A stretch of DNA of 64,000 nucleotides, taken from positions 62,001-126,000 of the forward strand of contig CANNEK010000004.1 of assembly GCA_947503625.1 (NCBI GenBank). Reading direction: 5' to 3'. Shown here piece by piece: positions 35,918 through 44,844 of the stretch (positions are counted from its first letter, which is position 1; each line of letters begins with the position of its first letter). The position numbers and the translations under genes were made by a program. The notes beneath the pieces were generated by a model. That model was not told the DNA's origin, did no database searches, and was given only the letters and a program-made list of their open reading frames with translations. The DNA is from an uncultured Kordiimonas sp. (lineage in GTDB: Bacteria > Pseudomonadota > Alphaproteobacteria > Sphingomonadales > Kordiimonadaceae).

Positions 35918-36774
35918 CCCGGCGAGGCTTACGATCCGCGTTCCTGTGTGGGCATCTGTGGCACAAACGGTTCAGGCCGAAAGAACATAGTTTTAGCTAC
36001 AAGGTTTTCTATTGCCTGATTGATCTTGACGAGGCGGATGGTCTTGCTCAAAGCACCAGATTTTTTAGTGTCGGCGGAGCGAACCTTGTGTCTTTCTATC
36101 CGGAAGACCACGGTATTGACAAAAAACAGCCTCCGGCAAAGCCGCAAAACTTAAAAGAACAGGTGATTTGCTTCCTTCGCAACCAATTCAACGCCGAAGA
36201 AGTTTCTCGGGTTGAGCTTTTAACTATGCCCCGGATTGTCGGATATGTATTCAATCCGATCTCGGTCTACTATTGCTATGATGGTAATGATCAGCTCGTT
36301 TTTGTGATCTATGAAGTTAACAACACATTTGGCGAACGCTTTTCATACGCATTTCGGACGGAACAATCCGGCACCAAAGTTGGCGTACACACCTGCAATA
36401 AACAATTGCATGTATCGCCGTTTTTTAGCGTGACGGGTGCATACGAGTTTCGGCAAAGCAAATCTGACAAACTCCTGAGTTTAAGTATCGACTATCACGC
36501 AGAAGAAGAAAAAGACAAAACTGATACAACGGCGGGCGTTCGCACGCCCAAGTCTTTCTCGGCATCTATGCAATTGAAAAATCAGAATTTTTCGACGCGA
36601 AATCTGATGCTTAACGCCCTCTGTATACCGTTCATGGCAATCAAGGTCGTGGCTGCAATTCATTGGCAGGCACTATTACTCTGGCTCAAAAAAATAGAGT
36701 ATTTCTCCAAACCCGACGCGCCCGAAGAACTGTTTCGGGCAAGCAAGCACCCAGCAAAAGGACAGTCATCATGA
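35914..36774 (+). CDS. DUF1365 family protein
   Basis: A 286-residue protein of unknown biochemistry. Family marks are FLCGHLWHKRFRPKEHSFSY at the start, the central NPISVYYCYD segment, and YEVNNTFGERFSY. Its start ATG at 35914 overlaps the stop of the flavoprotein (ATGA) and has AGGGA upstream, so the pair is coupled. Invariably found with the flavoprotein and a cyclopropane-synthase-like methyltransferase, it is assumed to take part in lipid modification. Confidence 0.88.
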   Translation: MTRRGLRSAFLCGHLWHKRFRPKEHSFSYKVFYCLIDLDEADGLAQSTRFFSVGGANLVSFYPEDHGIDKKQPPAKPQNLKEQVICFLRNQFNAEEVSRVELLTMPRIVGYVFNPISVYYCYDGNDQLVFVIYEVNNTFGERFSYAFRTEQSGTKVGVHTCNKQLHVSPFFSVTGAYEFRQSKSDKLLSLSIDYHAEEEKDKTDTTAGVRTPKSFSASMQLKNQNFSTRNLMLNALCIPFMAIKVVAAIHWQALLLWLKKIEYFSKPDAPEELFRASKHPAKGQSS

Positions 36775-38003
36775 TGGATGGAATGTGGCCACATTCAACA
36801 GAACGGCACCTTAATACCGAGCAACTCACTACCATAGAGAAGTTGTTTGCAAAGGTCTTGGAACACATTGAACTGGGTGAATTGTTGGTGACGTTCCCAT
36901 CCGGCGCAGAACGTCGGTTTACTGGCGAAATCATGGAGCCGTCCGGGGTCGTGGTCGGGGAAATGCATATAAAAAAATGGTCTGCGATCACACGCGCTAT
37001 GAAGTCAGGGGCTATTGGCCTTGCCGAGGGCTACATGGCCGGGGAATGGACAAGCCCTGACTTGACCAGCTTGCTACGCGTGTTGGCGGTCAATATGGAC
37101 GTCCTGGAAGCAAAACTCAAAAGAGCACCCTTGCAAAAAACACGTGAGCGCGTTGGTCACTGGCTGAACCGGAATAACAAGTCGGGCAGCAGAAAAAACA
37201 TCAGTTATCACTATGACCTGGGGAACGATTTCTACAGTTTGTGGTTAGATGAAACCATGACCTATTCGGCTGGCTTGTATGATCAGGCTTCAACTAGCCT
37301 GGAGAACGCGCAACAGGCAAAGTATCAATCACTTGCGGAGGCCATCGGTATTAAATCCGGCGATCACATTCTTGAAATCGGTTGTGGCTGGGGTGGTTTT
37401 GCAGAATATGCCATCAGCAATTTTGACTGCAGCGTAACAGGCGTGACCCTCTCAACCGAACAATTGGCCTATGCGAACGAGAGGTTGAAAAACAAGGGAT
37501 TGGACCAACGGGCGGACCTGTGCTTGTGCGATTATCGCGACCTGAGTGGCACATTCGATCACATTGTTTCAATCGAGATGTTGGAGGCGGTTGGAGAGGA
37601 ATACTGGTCCACATATTTTGATCAGCTAAAATGCCTTCTGAAGCCAAAGGGTTGTGTTGGCATCCAGGTGATTACGATCGAAGACAGCCGGTTCGAAGCC
37701 TATAGCCGGAACGTTGATTTCATTCAAAAGTATATATTTCCGGGAGGGATGCTGCCATCGGACAGCATCATGAAAAACCTTATAGACCAGCGAGGATTTA
37801 CACTGAATAGTCAGCAGGACTTTGGACTGGGATATGCGGAAACGTTAAAGCAATGGCATCAAAACTATGTTGCGCAAAACTCTGCAGTTCGTGCGTTGGG
37901 ATATGATGACAGGTTTGACCGTATGTGGCGCTTTTATCTGAGTTACTGCGAAGCAGGGTTTCGTCAGAAGACGATTGATGTTTCTCAGTACGTATTTGGC
38001 TAA
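36771..38003 (+). CDS. Cyclopropane-fatty-acid synthase-like methyltransferase
   Basis: A 410-residue SAM-dependent enzyme of the CFA/mycolic acid cyclopropane synthase family acting on membrane phospholipid acyl chains. The SAM site is ILEIGCGWGGFAEYA, preceded by NISYHYDLGNDFYSLWLDETMTYSAG split by the family's usual spacing. Later family motifs are VSIEMLEAVGEEYW and YIFPGGMLPS. Start ATG 36771 overlaps the DUF1365 stop by ATGA. It could make cyclopropane rings or simply methylate a double bond, as UfaM does in furan fatty acid synthesis; sequence alone does not settle which. Confidence 0.92.
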   Translation: MMDGMWPHSTERHLNTEQLTTIEKLFAKVLEHIELGELLVTFPSGAERRFTGEIMEPSGVVVGEMHIKKWSAITRAMKSGAIGLAEGYMAGEWTSPDLTSLLRVLAVNMDVLEAKLKRAPLQKTRERVGHWLNRNNKSGSRKNISYHYDLGNDFYSLWLDETMTYSAGLYDQASTSLENAQQAKYQSLAEAIGIKSGDHILEIGCGWGGFAEYAISNFDCSVTGVTLSTEQLAYANERLKNKGLDQRADLCLCDYRDLSGTFDHIVSIEMLEAVGEEYWSTYFDQLKCLLKPKGCVGIQVITIEDSRFEAYSRNVDFIQKYIFPGGMLPSDSIMKNLIDQRGFTLNSQQDFGLGYAETLKQWHQNYVAQNSAVRALGYDDRFDRMWRFYLSYCEAGFRQKTIDVSQYVFG

Positions 38004-39318
38004 GCCTGTGTCTTTTAAACCGAACAAACCTACACTTTTTAGTTATTCGCTGCCAGCGTTTGCGTTTTCATTTCCGTTGATACCGTTCGCGGTGTTTTTG
38101 CCTGTTTTTTATGCTGAAGACATGTCACTTGGTTATCTGCCTGTTGGCGTCGCTCTGTTCTTGGCGCGCCTGGTTGATGTGCTAAGTGATCCGCTCGCTG
38201 GATATTTAAGCGACTTCAGGCCGATAAGGGGTAGCTACCGGAAATCCTGGATTGCTGTTGGTGCTTTGATTGCTGGCGTGGCACTTGTCATGATCACCCG
38301 CGTGGAGCCGGGTGTGTCTGCGCTGCATTTGGGTGTCTGGTCCGCTCTCTTGTATATCGGCTGGACACTCGTGACCGTACCCTATCTCTCACTAGGCGCC
38401 GAACTCGCGACCAGTTACGAAGCCAAGACTTTATACACAACTGGCAGAGAGGCTGTATCTCTGGTGGGGATGCTGGCAGCTCTCAGTGTTCCGTTTTTTT
38501 TGAGGGAAGGTGAGCCCGTAATCCCCAATATTCCAATAGTGTTGATACCAATAGCATTGCTGTGCCTGTTGATATTTTTTTGGGGCGTGCGCGAGCCATC
38601 TGCCAATCATCTCAATAAACCTGTTTTTCGTGCAAGCCATTTTAAAGAAGTGCTAACCAAAACGAAATTTCGGCAGTTGGGTGTAATCTGGTTGATCACA
38701 TCTGCCGCAAGTACTGTGCCTGCGGTTCTGTTTCCCATTTATGTGCCCCAGGCACTGGCAGGTAGCGAAATGGAGAAGAACCTCTCGATTTTGATCTATT
38801 TTTTATCCGCAGTTGCGGGAATGCCCTTTTGGCTTTGGTATGCGAAAGGCCGGTTGAAGCACAGAGTGATGGCAACGAGCACCGTGATTGTGTGTTTGAC
38901 GTTTCCGGTTGCAGCTCTTCTTGGCCCTGGCCAGATCGGAATATTCTACATCGTATGCGTTGTAACCGGGTTTGCGCTTGCGGCGGAGCTCTCTCTGGCA
39001 CCCTCCATACTCGCTGATGTTGCGGACCTGGATCGGTGTCAAAACGGCGAGACCCGTACGGCAATTCATTTCAGCCTCTGGGGTATGACCAGTAAAATTG
39101 CCTTGGCTCTGGCGACCTTGCTGGCGCTGGGGGCTATGGAAGTCGTGACCATCGCTGTTGAAGAGGCAAGCCGTGGCGTCTATGTGGCTCTGTTGTATGC
39201 GGGGCTTCCTGTACTTATGAAAATCCCGGTTATTTATATGCTTAAAAGGTTCCCGTTTGGTCATGAAGATCGTGATCTAATTCGGGCTGAAATACGTAGA
39301 AATCAACAGATATCGTAA
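37978..39318 (+). CDS. MFS transporter, GPH-like
   Basis: A 446-residue, roughly 12-helix carrier. ARLVDVLSDPLAGYLSDF in the second/third helix region and the GAELATSYEAKTLYTTGREA loop are typical of glycoside-pentoside-hexuronide:cation symporters. The ATG at 37978 overlaps the methyltransferase gene by 26 bp; a GTG at 38008 is an alternative. In this conserved RpoE-linked operon it is more likely a lipid or lipid-precursor transporter or flippase than a sugar carrier, by context only. Confidence 0.85.
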   Translation: MFLSTYLAKPVSFKPNKPTLFSYSLPAFAFSFPLIPFAVFLPVFYAEDMSLGYLPVGVALFLARLVDVLSDPLAGYLSDFRPIRGSYRKSWIAVGALIAGVALVMITRVEPGVSALHLGVWSALLYIGWTLVTVPYLSLGAELATSYEAKTLYTTGREAVSLVGMLAALSVPFFLREGEPVIPNIPIVLIPIALLCLLIFFWGVREPSANHLNKPVFRASHFKEVLTKTKFRQLGVIWLITSAASTVPAVLFPIYVPQALAGSEMEKNLSILIYFLSAVAGMPFWLWYAKGRLKHRVMATSTVIVCLTFPVAALLGPGQIGIFYIVCVVTGFALAAELSLAPSILADVADLDRCQNGETRTAIHFSLWGMTSKIALALATLLALGAMEVVTIAVEEASRGVYVALLYAGLPVLMKIPVIYMLKRFPFGHEDRDLIRAEIRRNQQIS

Positions 39319-39333
39319 AGAAAGGGGACGTCG

Positions 39334-39966
39334 ATGTTCTCTAGAGTTGTGACGGCCATTCTGGGCCTGTTTTTATTGAGTGCATGTGGAACAACCATGA
39401 AACTGGAAGACTTCAATTCAACAACACCAGCCCTTCAGCTTGAGGACTATTTTGAGGGTTCCTCAAAAGCCTGGGGCTTGTTTGAAGATAGGTTTGGCAA
39501 TGTCCGCACGCAGTTCTGGGTGGACATCAAGGGCACATGGGATGGTAAAACTCTAATTCTGAATGAGGATTTTCTATACGCTAACGGCGATACCGAGCAG
39601 CGGGAATGGATCATTGAGAAAACCGGGCCAAATACGTACCAGGGGGTGACGGAGAACGTAATTGGCGTTGCAACCGGTGAAACGTCCGGCAATGCTTTCA
39701 ATTGGCGCTACGACTTCAATCTGGATGTCGATGGTGACACTTGGAAGGTTCATTTCGATGACTGGATGTTCCTGCAAAAAGACGGTGTGCTTTTGAACAA
39801 GGCGACGGTTACCCGTTGGGGCTTCAAAATTGGTACAGTGTTCATTTCCTTCACCAAGGAGGCCGAGAGAGCGGCAACGCCGCTTGCATACATAGACCCC
39901 GCCAACAACCATACCGATCAGGACAATGAGCGCGTCAGCGACCATAAAACAGCTGCTCGGCGTTAG
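39334..39966 (+). CDS. DUF3833 lipoprotein
   Basis: A 210-residue protein with a lipoprotein signal (GLFLLSAC, lipid-modified Cys near residue 19), followed by a lipocalin-like beta-rich domain (FEGSSKAWGLFEDRFGNVRTQ near residue 42). DUF3833 proteins accompany the flavoprotein-DUF1365-methyltransferase set. It is 15 bp after the MFS gene and ends the operon. It may bind or shuttle a lipid at the inner face of the outer membrane; this is inferred. Confidence 0.88.
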   Translation: MFSRVVTAILGLFLLSACGTTMKLEDFNSTTPALQLEDYFEGSSKAWGLFEDRFGNVRTQFWVDIKGTWDGKTLILNEDFLYANGDTEQREWIIEKTGPNTYQGVTENVIGVATGETSGNAFNWRYDFNLDVDGDTWKVHFDDWMFLQKDGVLLNKATVTRWGFKIGTVFISFTKEAERAATPLAYIDPANNHTDQDNERVSDHKTAARR

Positions 39967-39993
39967 TTGCACCGATAGAAACAGTACTAATAT

Positions 39994-40021
39994 AAAGCCG
40001 CCTTTGAGGGCGGCTTTTTTA
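39994..40021. terminator. Terminator between convergent DUF3833 and SDR genes
   Basis: AAAGCCGCC / GGCGGCTTT, 9-bp stem with a 6-nt loop, followed by TTTATC on the plus strand and TATATT on the minus strand. Good for the plus strand. Confidence 0.85.
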
Positions 40022-40032
40022 TCTAAAATGTA

Positions 40033-40779
40033 TCAACCGGAAATTTTGCGTGCAATCGCCAGGAACAAACGGTTGGGCATTTGCCGGAGTAGCTGCATGG
40101 TTACTCCCATGCGCCAAGGGAATACAATCTGGAACTTGGAGCTTCTCAGGCCCTTGATCATAGCACGCACCGCATCTTCAACCGGCATCAAAAACGGCAT
40201 GGGGAACTCGTTCAGGTCGGTCAGGGGGGTTTTGACAAACCCCGGGCACACCAAACGCAAATCTACGCCTTCTGCCTTCAACTCCGGTTGCATGCTCTCA
40301 CAAAGGTTAATCAGAGCTGCTTTTGAGGCTCCGTAAGCGCCTGCGCGCGGTAAGCCTCGATAGCCAGCTACGGAAGCCACTACTGCGATCTGGCCACTAC
40401 CACGTGACAACAACAGTGGAAGGGCAGCATTCAAACCGTTCAATACACCAGTATAGTTGATATCCATTAGCTTCTGGTGGTCCTCCAGCACAAAGGATGT
40501 CGCTGATGTTGGTTTATGTGTTCCGGCATTTAGAATAACCAGGTCAGGCACGCCGCTCCGATCACAAACCGCATCGAAAACGGCTCTCATGCGTTCAGGG
40601 TCCCCAACATCGCCAACTAGGGCGGTCACCGAACCTTCATAGTCGCGTGTTTGGTCTGCCAGGGAGGACAGGTTGGTTTCGTTGCGTGCTGTGGCATAAA
40701 CAGAATGCCCTTGTTCCGCGTACTGGCGTGCAAGCTCTCTGCCGATGCCGGTGCTGGCACCCGTTATCCAGATAATCAT
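40033..40779 (-). CDS. Short-chain dehydrogenase/reductase
   Basis: A 248-residue NAD(P)-dependent oxidoreductase. The Rossmann motif WITGASTGIGREL is at the start, NAG appears as LILNAGTHK, the catalytic Ser is in VASVAGYRG and Tyr/Lys in AYGASKAAL. The ATG at 40779 overlaps the upstream DUF6134 stop by ATGA, so the genes are coupled. Homologous SDRs occur in RpoE-ChrR-linked lipid loci. Substrate unknown. Confidence 0.88.
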   Translation of the reverse strand: MIIWITGASTGIGRELARQYAEQGHSVYATARNETNLSSLADQTRDYEGSVTALVGDVGDPERMRAVFDAVCDRSGVPDLVILNAGTHKPTSATSFVLEDHQKLMDINYTGVLNGLNAALPLLLSRGSGQIAVVASVAGYRGLPRAGAYGASKAALINLCESMQPELKAEGVDLRLVCPGFVKTPLTDLNEFPMPFLMPVEDAVRAMIKGLRSSKFQIVFPWRMGVTMQLLRQMPNRLFLAIARKISG

Positions 40780-41510
40780 GAGGCTTCTAGTGTTTTGGGC
40801 GCGCCGCATTTTATGCAGCGAAACTCAATTGGAGACCCGTCTTTGTGTTCGAATGCCATGCCGCTCCAGTTGCCAGAACGATCATAAAAGGTGTTGATTG
40901 TAAGCTGGCCATCAACACTGTACCTGGTAACCTGTTTTTCACCCAACTTGGTTTCAAGTCTGGCTTCACCGGCTTCTTCAAATGTAACTTCGTTTAACTC
41001 GCCGGTGATGGTGTTAAAGAGAGTGTCGGTCTGAACAACGTCTGGGTTCCAGTGATTTGTTGTGAAAAAATCGTCCGTGAGTTTGTAGGTCTCGCCTCCG
41101 GCATGAGCGGTATAGGTCTCGCCGTCGTTGACAAGAGCTGTTGTACTGCGGGTTCCGTTGTCATTAACGCGTGTTTCAACACTTAGCAGCTCACCGCCAC
41201 ACCAAAGCTCTTCTGAAACATATTCGTACTTGTAAACCGGTACGAAAAGAATACTGACCTTCATTTTCGTTTTGGCCGTTACCTTTAGCCCCCGGTCAGT
41301 TTGGTTAAACATGATGCGATGCGTGCCAATTTTTTTTCCTTTGCGCAGCACTTCATATTCCAGCGTCTCGTCATCGTGAGAATTGGAGGAGAGCTCTGCA
41401 CTGGTACATTGAGGAAATGACAGCGAGGAATGAAGACCGTCTGCACCAGTAGTGGGTGTACTTGCCAATGTTGCCAGGGAAGCGAGTATAACAAGCTTGT
41501 TGTTCACCAT
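40776..41510 (-). CDS. Exported DUF6134-like protein
   Basis: A 244-residue protein with an N-terminal export signal (about residues 1-22) and a beta-rich body (LEYEVLRKGKKIGTHRIMFN, HAGGETYKLTDDFFTTNHW). This matches what I know of DUF6134 proteins, found in bacterial membrane-stress and lipid loci, but the assignment is from general resemblance. First gene of a two-gene operon with the SDR, behind a good RpoE-type candidate promoter. Function unknown. Confidence 0.75.
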   Translation of the reverse strand: MVNNKLVILASLATLASTPTTGADGLHSSLSFPQCTSAELSSNSHDDETLEYEVLRKGKKIGTHRIMFNQTDRGLKVTAKTKMKVSILFVPVYKYEYVSEELWCGGELLSVETRVNDNGTRSTTALVNDGETYTAHAGGETYKLTDDFFTTNHWNPDVVQTDTLFNTITGELNEVTFEEAGEARLETKLGEKQVTRYSVDGQLTINTFYDRSGNWSGMAFEHKDGSPIEFRCIKCGAPKTLEAS

Positions 41511-41842
41511 TGAACTCTCCTCACATTGTCTCTTACGCCCACTTCTCGTAAGTGGATCGTTTGAGTTTGAAAAATGCTTCTTTTATCCGGTACGGACAGA
41601 TGGCAAGTATGGATTACCAAAGTTAATATCTAATTTGATACATATTAAATCATTGTTTTATTTAATTATTTATATGTTTAGTTGCAAAATTTCGCGTTAA
41701 AATCTTGTTAATAGAATGAGCGCAATATCACTCCGAATCGCGCGATAACAGCAATTAAAAATACAGGCACACGCGATCAGGCTCCAGGCAAATAAAACCA
41801 TCAGGCGATGTAGTTATTTGATTAATCGTACCGGAGACTATC
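41511..41842. other. 332-bp AT-rich divergent intergenic region
   Basis: No gene seen. The left end holds the candidate RpoE promoter of the DUF6134-SDR operon. The middle (41620-41720) is very AT-rich, and the right end supplies GGAG (41833-41836) for the GTG start of the transglutaminase-like gene. Confidence 0.6.
41530..41559 (-). promoter_or_regulatory. Candidate RpoE-dependent promoter of DUF6134-SDR
   Basis: On the minus strand CGATCC (41559-41554), 18 bases, TAAGAG (41535-41530), ending 20 bp before the start codon. Same word order and spacing as the promoter at 34479-34508. Confidence 0.6.
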
Positions 41843-42433
41843 GTGAAAGCCTTCTCGTTTAAAAAATTAGTTGTTAGCTGTCTGTTGCTCGGAACACTTG
41901 CTGCCTGCCAGACTTTAACTCCCGAGACCTCAATGCCTGTTGGTGTCGCGGTACCGCCGCCAACAGCCTTCAGGGACTTGTGTGCTCGCGCGCCAGAGGA
42001 ATGCGTGTTGCCTTTAACCCGTGAGACTCAGGAAATATTGGCGGCTAGTCACTATATGGTGAAGGATTTGGTAATTCCGACCGAGGAGGAGGGCGATTAC
42101 TGGCAAACACTGAGCGAGCGCAGCACGGGTGACTGTGAGGATTTTGCCCTTACGCTACGCAAATACCTCCGCGAAAGCATGCCAGAATATGGTGGCGCAT
42201 TTTTACTTGCTACAGCTTATACGGAGATGGGTCAGTACCACGCAGTGTTAACTATTGAGACCGAAAAAGGCACGCTGGTATGTGATATCCGGTTTCCACA
42301 GTGTGCGCCTTGGGAGAGCTTCTCGTACGAATGGCACCTGCGTGAGGTGGCGGGGCAGCGTCACTGGGAAGACATCGGCAACCACAAAATCTTGGCCGAG
42401 TTGAGGTCAGCCAGCGTCAAGAAGAAACGCTGA
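41843..42433 (+). CDS. Transglutaminase-like cysteine peptidase (BTLCP), lipoprotein
   Basis: A 196-residue lipoprotein (lipobox LLGTLAAC, Cys near residue 21). The catalytic Cys is in STGDCEDFALTLRKYL, and His and Asp candidates follow in GQYHAVLTIETEKG and VCDIRFPQC, the order of bacterial transglutaminase-like cysteine proteinases. In Pseudomonas and others a member (LapG) cleaves adhesins, but LapG is longer and comes with LapD, which is not seen here. The GTG start is preceded by CCGGAG. Confidence 0.85.
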   Translation: MKAFSFKKLVVSCLLLGTLAACQTLTPETSMPVGVAVPPPTAFRDLCARAPEECVLPLTRETQEILAASHYMVKDLVIPTEEEGDYWQTLSERSTGDCEDFALTLRKYLRESMPEYGGAFLLATAYTEMGQYHAVLTIETEKGTLVCDIRFPQCAPWESFSYEWHLREVAGQRHWEDIGNHKILAELRSASVKKKR

Positions 42434-42465
42434 GCTCAGACTGTGGTAAAGTCTTCGCGCAAGAG

Positions 42466-42495
42466 AAAGCCGGGCCATAGGCGGGCCCGGCTTTC
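42466..42495. terminator. Hairpin terminator between convergent genes
   Basis: Perfect 11-bp stem AAAGCCGGGCC / GGCCCGGCTTT with a 7-nt loop between the BTLCP gene and the acyl-CoA dehydrogenase gene. T runs are short on both sides. Confidence 0.7.
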
Positions 42496-42516
42496 GTCTG
42501 TCTACCCTGTGGTAAT

Positions 42517-43623
42517 TTACAGGCTGCTGTACCGTTCCAGATGATAGTCAGTGTCTCCAAACAGAGTTTCATTGACCAGCAGTCGTTTTACATACGCTCC
42601 CAGCGCGTACTCGTCGGTCATGCCAATACCGCCATGCATCTGGATAGAGTCTTTTCCAAACTTGCGGCTTGCAGCTCCGACCTTCGCTTTTGCCGCTGAA
42701 ATTGCTTTCATCCGATCAGAGGCATTTTCATTTGTGGCCTCAACAGAGGCCTCCATCGACATGGACTTGACCTGTTCATAGTCGACAAGAAGATCGACCA
42801 TGCGGTGTGCCAATACCTGGAATGTGCCGATCGGGCGACCAAACTGGGTTCTTGTGCGCAGGTACTCTTTGGTCAGATCAATAACTTCCTCGATGGCACC
42901 AAGCGAGTCTGCTACCAGTGCTGCAGCGCCGCGATCAACAGCTTCCAGAATGATCGCTTCAGCGGTTCCCGCATCACCCAGCAGGGCATTTTCCTCGACG
43001 GTAACGTTGTCAAAGATCAAATCTGCAGCACCACGCCCATCCAGAAGTTGATACTTCCGAACCGTTAGCCCTGCAGCATCTGCAGGCACGAGAAACAGGC
43101 TTGATCCATCTGCGTCTGCGGAAACAATAAAATGGCCTGCGGTGTCCGCGCCCAACACTACAGCCTTGTGACCATTTATAGACCATCCGTCGGTTGATTT
43201 GCTGGCTTTTGTATTGTTCGCCAGTGGGTTGTGCCTTTCGCCAGGCTCATAAAAAGCTGTTGCAAAACGTGTCTCGCCCGCAGCAATGCCTCCCAGTTCC
43301 TCAGCAGCAGATTCGCCCCGAGTTGCGTTTAGAATGAATGCAGATACAACCACGTTGCTTACGTATGGTTCAGGCACCAACCGACGACCGAGCTCTGTGG
43401 ATATCAGGGCGATATCAGTGTGGTTGCCATCAAAACCCCCAACCGACTCTGGCAAGGGCATTGCCATAATGCCAAGTTCAGCAAGGCTTGCCCACAGAGC
43501 CGGATCATGGCTGGATTTCGTTTCCAATTGTGCGCGGTAAGTTTCGAAATCATAGGATTTTGCCAGTGTACGCTCAAGCGATTGCACCAGCATCTTTTGT
43601 TCTTCTGAATAATCAAAATTCAT
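42517..43623 (-). CDS. Acyl-CoA dehydrogenase, small-subunit type
   Basis: A 368-residue flavoenzyme that introduces the first double bond in acyl-CoA beta-oxidation. N-terminal helices (FDYSEEQKMLVQSLERTL), a shortened beta domain, and a C-terminal QMHGGIGMTDEYALGAYVKR are clear. It lies 22 bp after a 399-residue paralogue on the same strand. Adjacent unequal acyl-CoA dehydrogenases of this type often form alpha2beta2 heterotetramers, as in mycobacterial sterol side-chain enzymes. The usual C-terminal YEGTS catalytic stretch is absent here. Confidence 0.9.
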   Translation of the reverse strand: MNFDYSEEQKMLVQSLERTLAKSYDFETYRAQLETKSSHDPALWASLAELGIMAMPLPESVGGFDGNHTDIALISTELGRRLVPEPYVSNVVVSAFILNATRGESAAEELGGIAAGETRFATAFYEPGERHNPLANNTKASKSTDGWSINGHKAVVLGADTAGHFIVSADADGSSLFLVPADAAGLTVRKYQLLDGRGAADLIFDNVTVEENALLGDAGTAEAIILEAVDRGAAALVADSLGAIEEVIDLTKEYLRTRTQFGRPIGTFQVLAHRMVDLLVDYEQVKSMSMEASVEATNENASDRMKAISAAKAKVGAASRKFGKDSIQMHGGIGMTDEYALGAYVKRLLVNETLFGDTDYHLERYSSL

Positions 43624-43644
43624 TTTTTATCTCGTTTGCCGTGT

Positions 43645-44844
43645 CTAGAAACCAAGCATCATCTTGGAAATGATGCCGCGCTGAATTTCGTTGGACCCGC
43701 CAAAAATGCTGATTTTGCGGGTGTTAAGATAGTGGGGTGCTGACCGCGCCTGAGCGAGCGTGCCGGCAAGTTCGTCATTCCACCCTGGCTCACCTGCCTC
43801 GGGTTGGAAGGGAAGTGCGTACAAGCCCGATGCATCCATCTTCAGCTCATAGAGGCGCTGCGCAACTTCACTACCGCGAATTTTGAGCATTGAAGATACC
43901 GGTCCGGGGTCCATTCCTCGTTCGGTTTCCACCAGCATGCGCTTGTTGGTAAGGTCAAGGGCCCGCAGCTCGATTTCCACCTCTGACAGTTTAGATCTGA
44001 ACGACCCATCTTCCATCAATGGCTTGCCGTTCTTTTTCTCCGCGGAAGCGAGGCGTTTCAGACTAACCAGTTGCTGTTTGGATTGCCCAATGCCAGCGAT
44101 GCCGATGCGTTCGTTTTGCAGCAGGAATTTCGCATAGGTCCAACCCATATTTTCCTGGCCCACGAGGTTTTCTACCGGCACACGTACGTCAGTGAACCAA
44201 ACTTCGTTAACTTCATGGGAGCCGTCCAGCGTGATAATCGGCCGAACCTCTACGCCGGGGTCACGCATATCAATCAAAATGAACGATATACCGGTTTGTG
44301 GCTTGGCAGCGCCGGGGTCAGTACGAACAAGGCAGAATATCCAGTCACCATGCTGTCCCAGCGTCGTCCAGGTTTTCTGGCCGTTCACTATATAGTGGTC
44401 GCCGTCGCGCACGGCGGTGGTTTTAAGACTCGCGAGGTCGGAGCCGGCGCCAGGCTCTGAAAAGCCCTGGGCCCACCAGTCTTCACCACTGCGGATGCCG
44501 GGCAAGAACCGGTCGCGCTGTTCGTCATTGCCGAAATTGATCAGAACCGGCCCCAGCATGGAAACGCTGAAAGGCAAAACACGGGGCGCGCCCATACGGT
44601 AGCATTCTTCATCAAAGATTGCGTATTCGACAGGGCTCCAGCCGGTGCCACCGTATTCTTTGGGCCATAGAGGTGTTGACCACCCTTTGTCTCCAAGAAT
44701 TTTGTGCCAGCGTTGATGCTGTTCTTTACTTAAATGACCACCAGACGTCTGAGTTTCCTTGATGTCAGCGGGCAAATTCTCATCCAGAAAAGCCCGGACG
44801 TCATCACGAAACGCCGTTTGTGCTTCTGTAAGGCTGAGTTCCAT
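43645..44844 (-). CDS. Acyl-CoA dehydrogenase, large-subunit type
   Basis: A 399-residue member of the same family: MELSLTEAQTAFRDDVRAFL start, FSEPGAGSDLASLKTTAVRD, and C-terminal KISIFGGSNEIQRGIISKMML. The ATG at 44844 follows GGAGAG; longer TTG-initiated reading is less likely. At the position of the canonical IYEGTSEI catalytic motif it reads IFGGSNEI, so any catalytic base must come from another position or from the partner subunit. Probably the partner of the downstream 368-residue protein. Confidence 0.9.
   Translation of the reverse strand: MELSLTEAQTAFRDDVRAFLDENLPADIKETQTSGGHLSKEQHQRWHKILGDKGWSTPLWPKEYGGTGWSPVEYAIFDEECYRMGAPRVLPFSVSMLGPVLINFGNDEQRDRFLPGIRSGEDWWAQGFSEPGAGSDLASLKTTAVRDGDHYIVNGQKTWTTLGQHGDWIFCLVRTDPGAAKPQTGISFILIDMRDPGVEVRPIITLDGSHEVNEVWFTDVRVPVENLVGQENMGWTYAKFLLQNERIGIAGIGQSKQQLVSLKRLASAEKKNGKPLMEDGSFRSKLSEVEIELRALDLTNKRMLVETERGMDPGPVSSMLKIRGSEVAQRLYELKMDASGLYALPFQPEAGEPGWNDELAGTLAQARSAPHYLNTRKISIFGGSNEIQRGIISKMMLGF

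Noticed and set aside
41843-42433. Assignment of the BTLCP protein as LapG
   Set aside because: It is shorter, is a lipoprotein, and no LapD or large adhesin gene is near.
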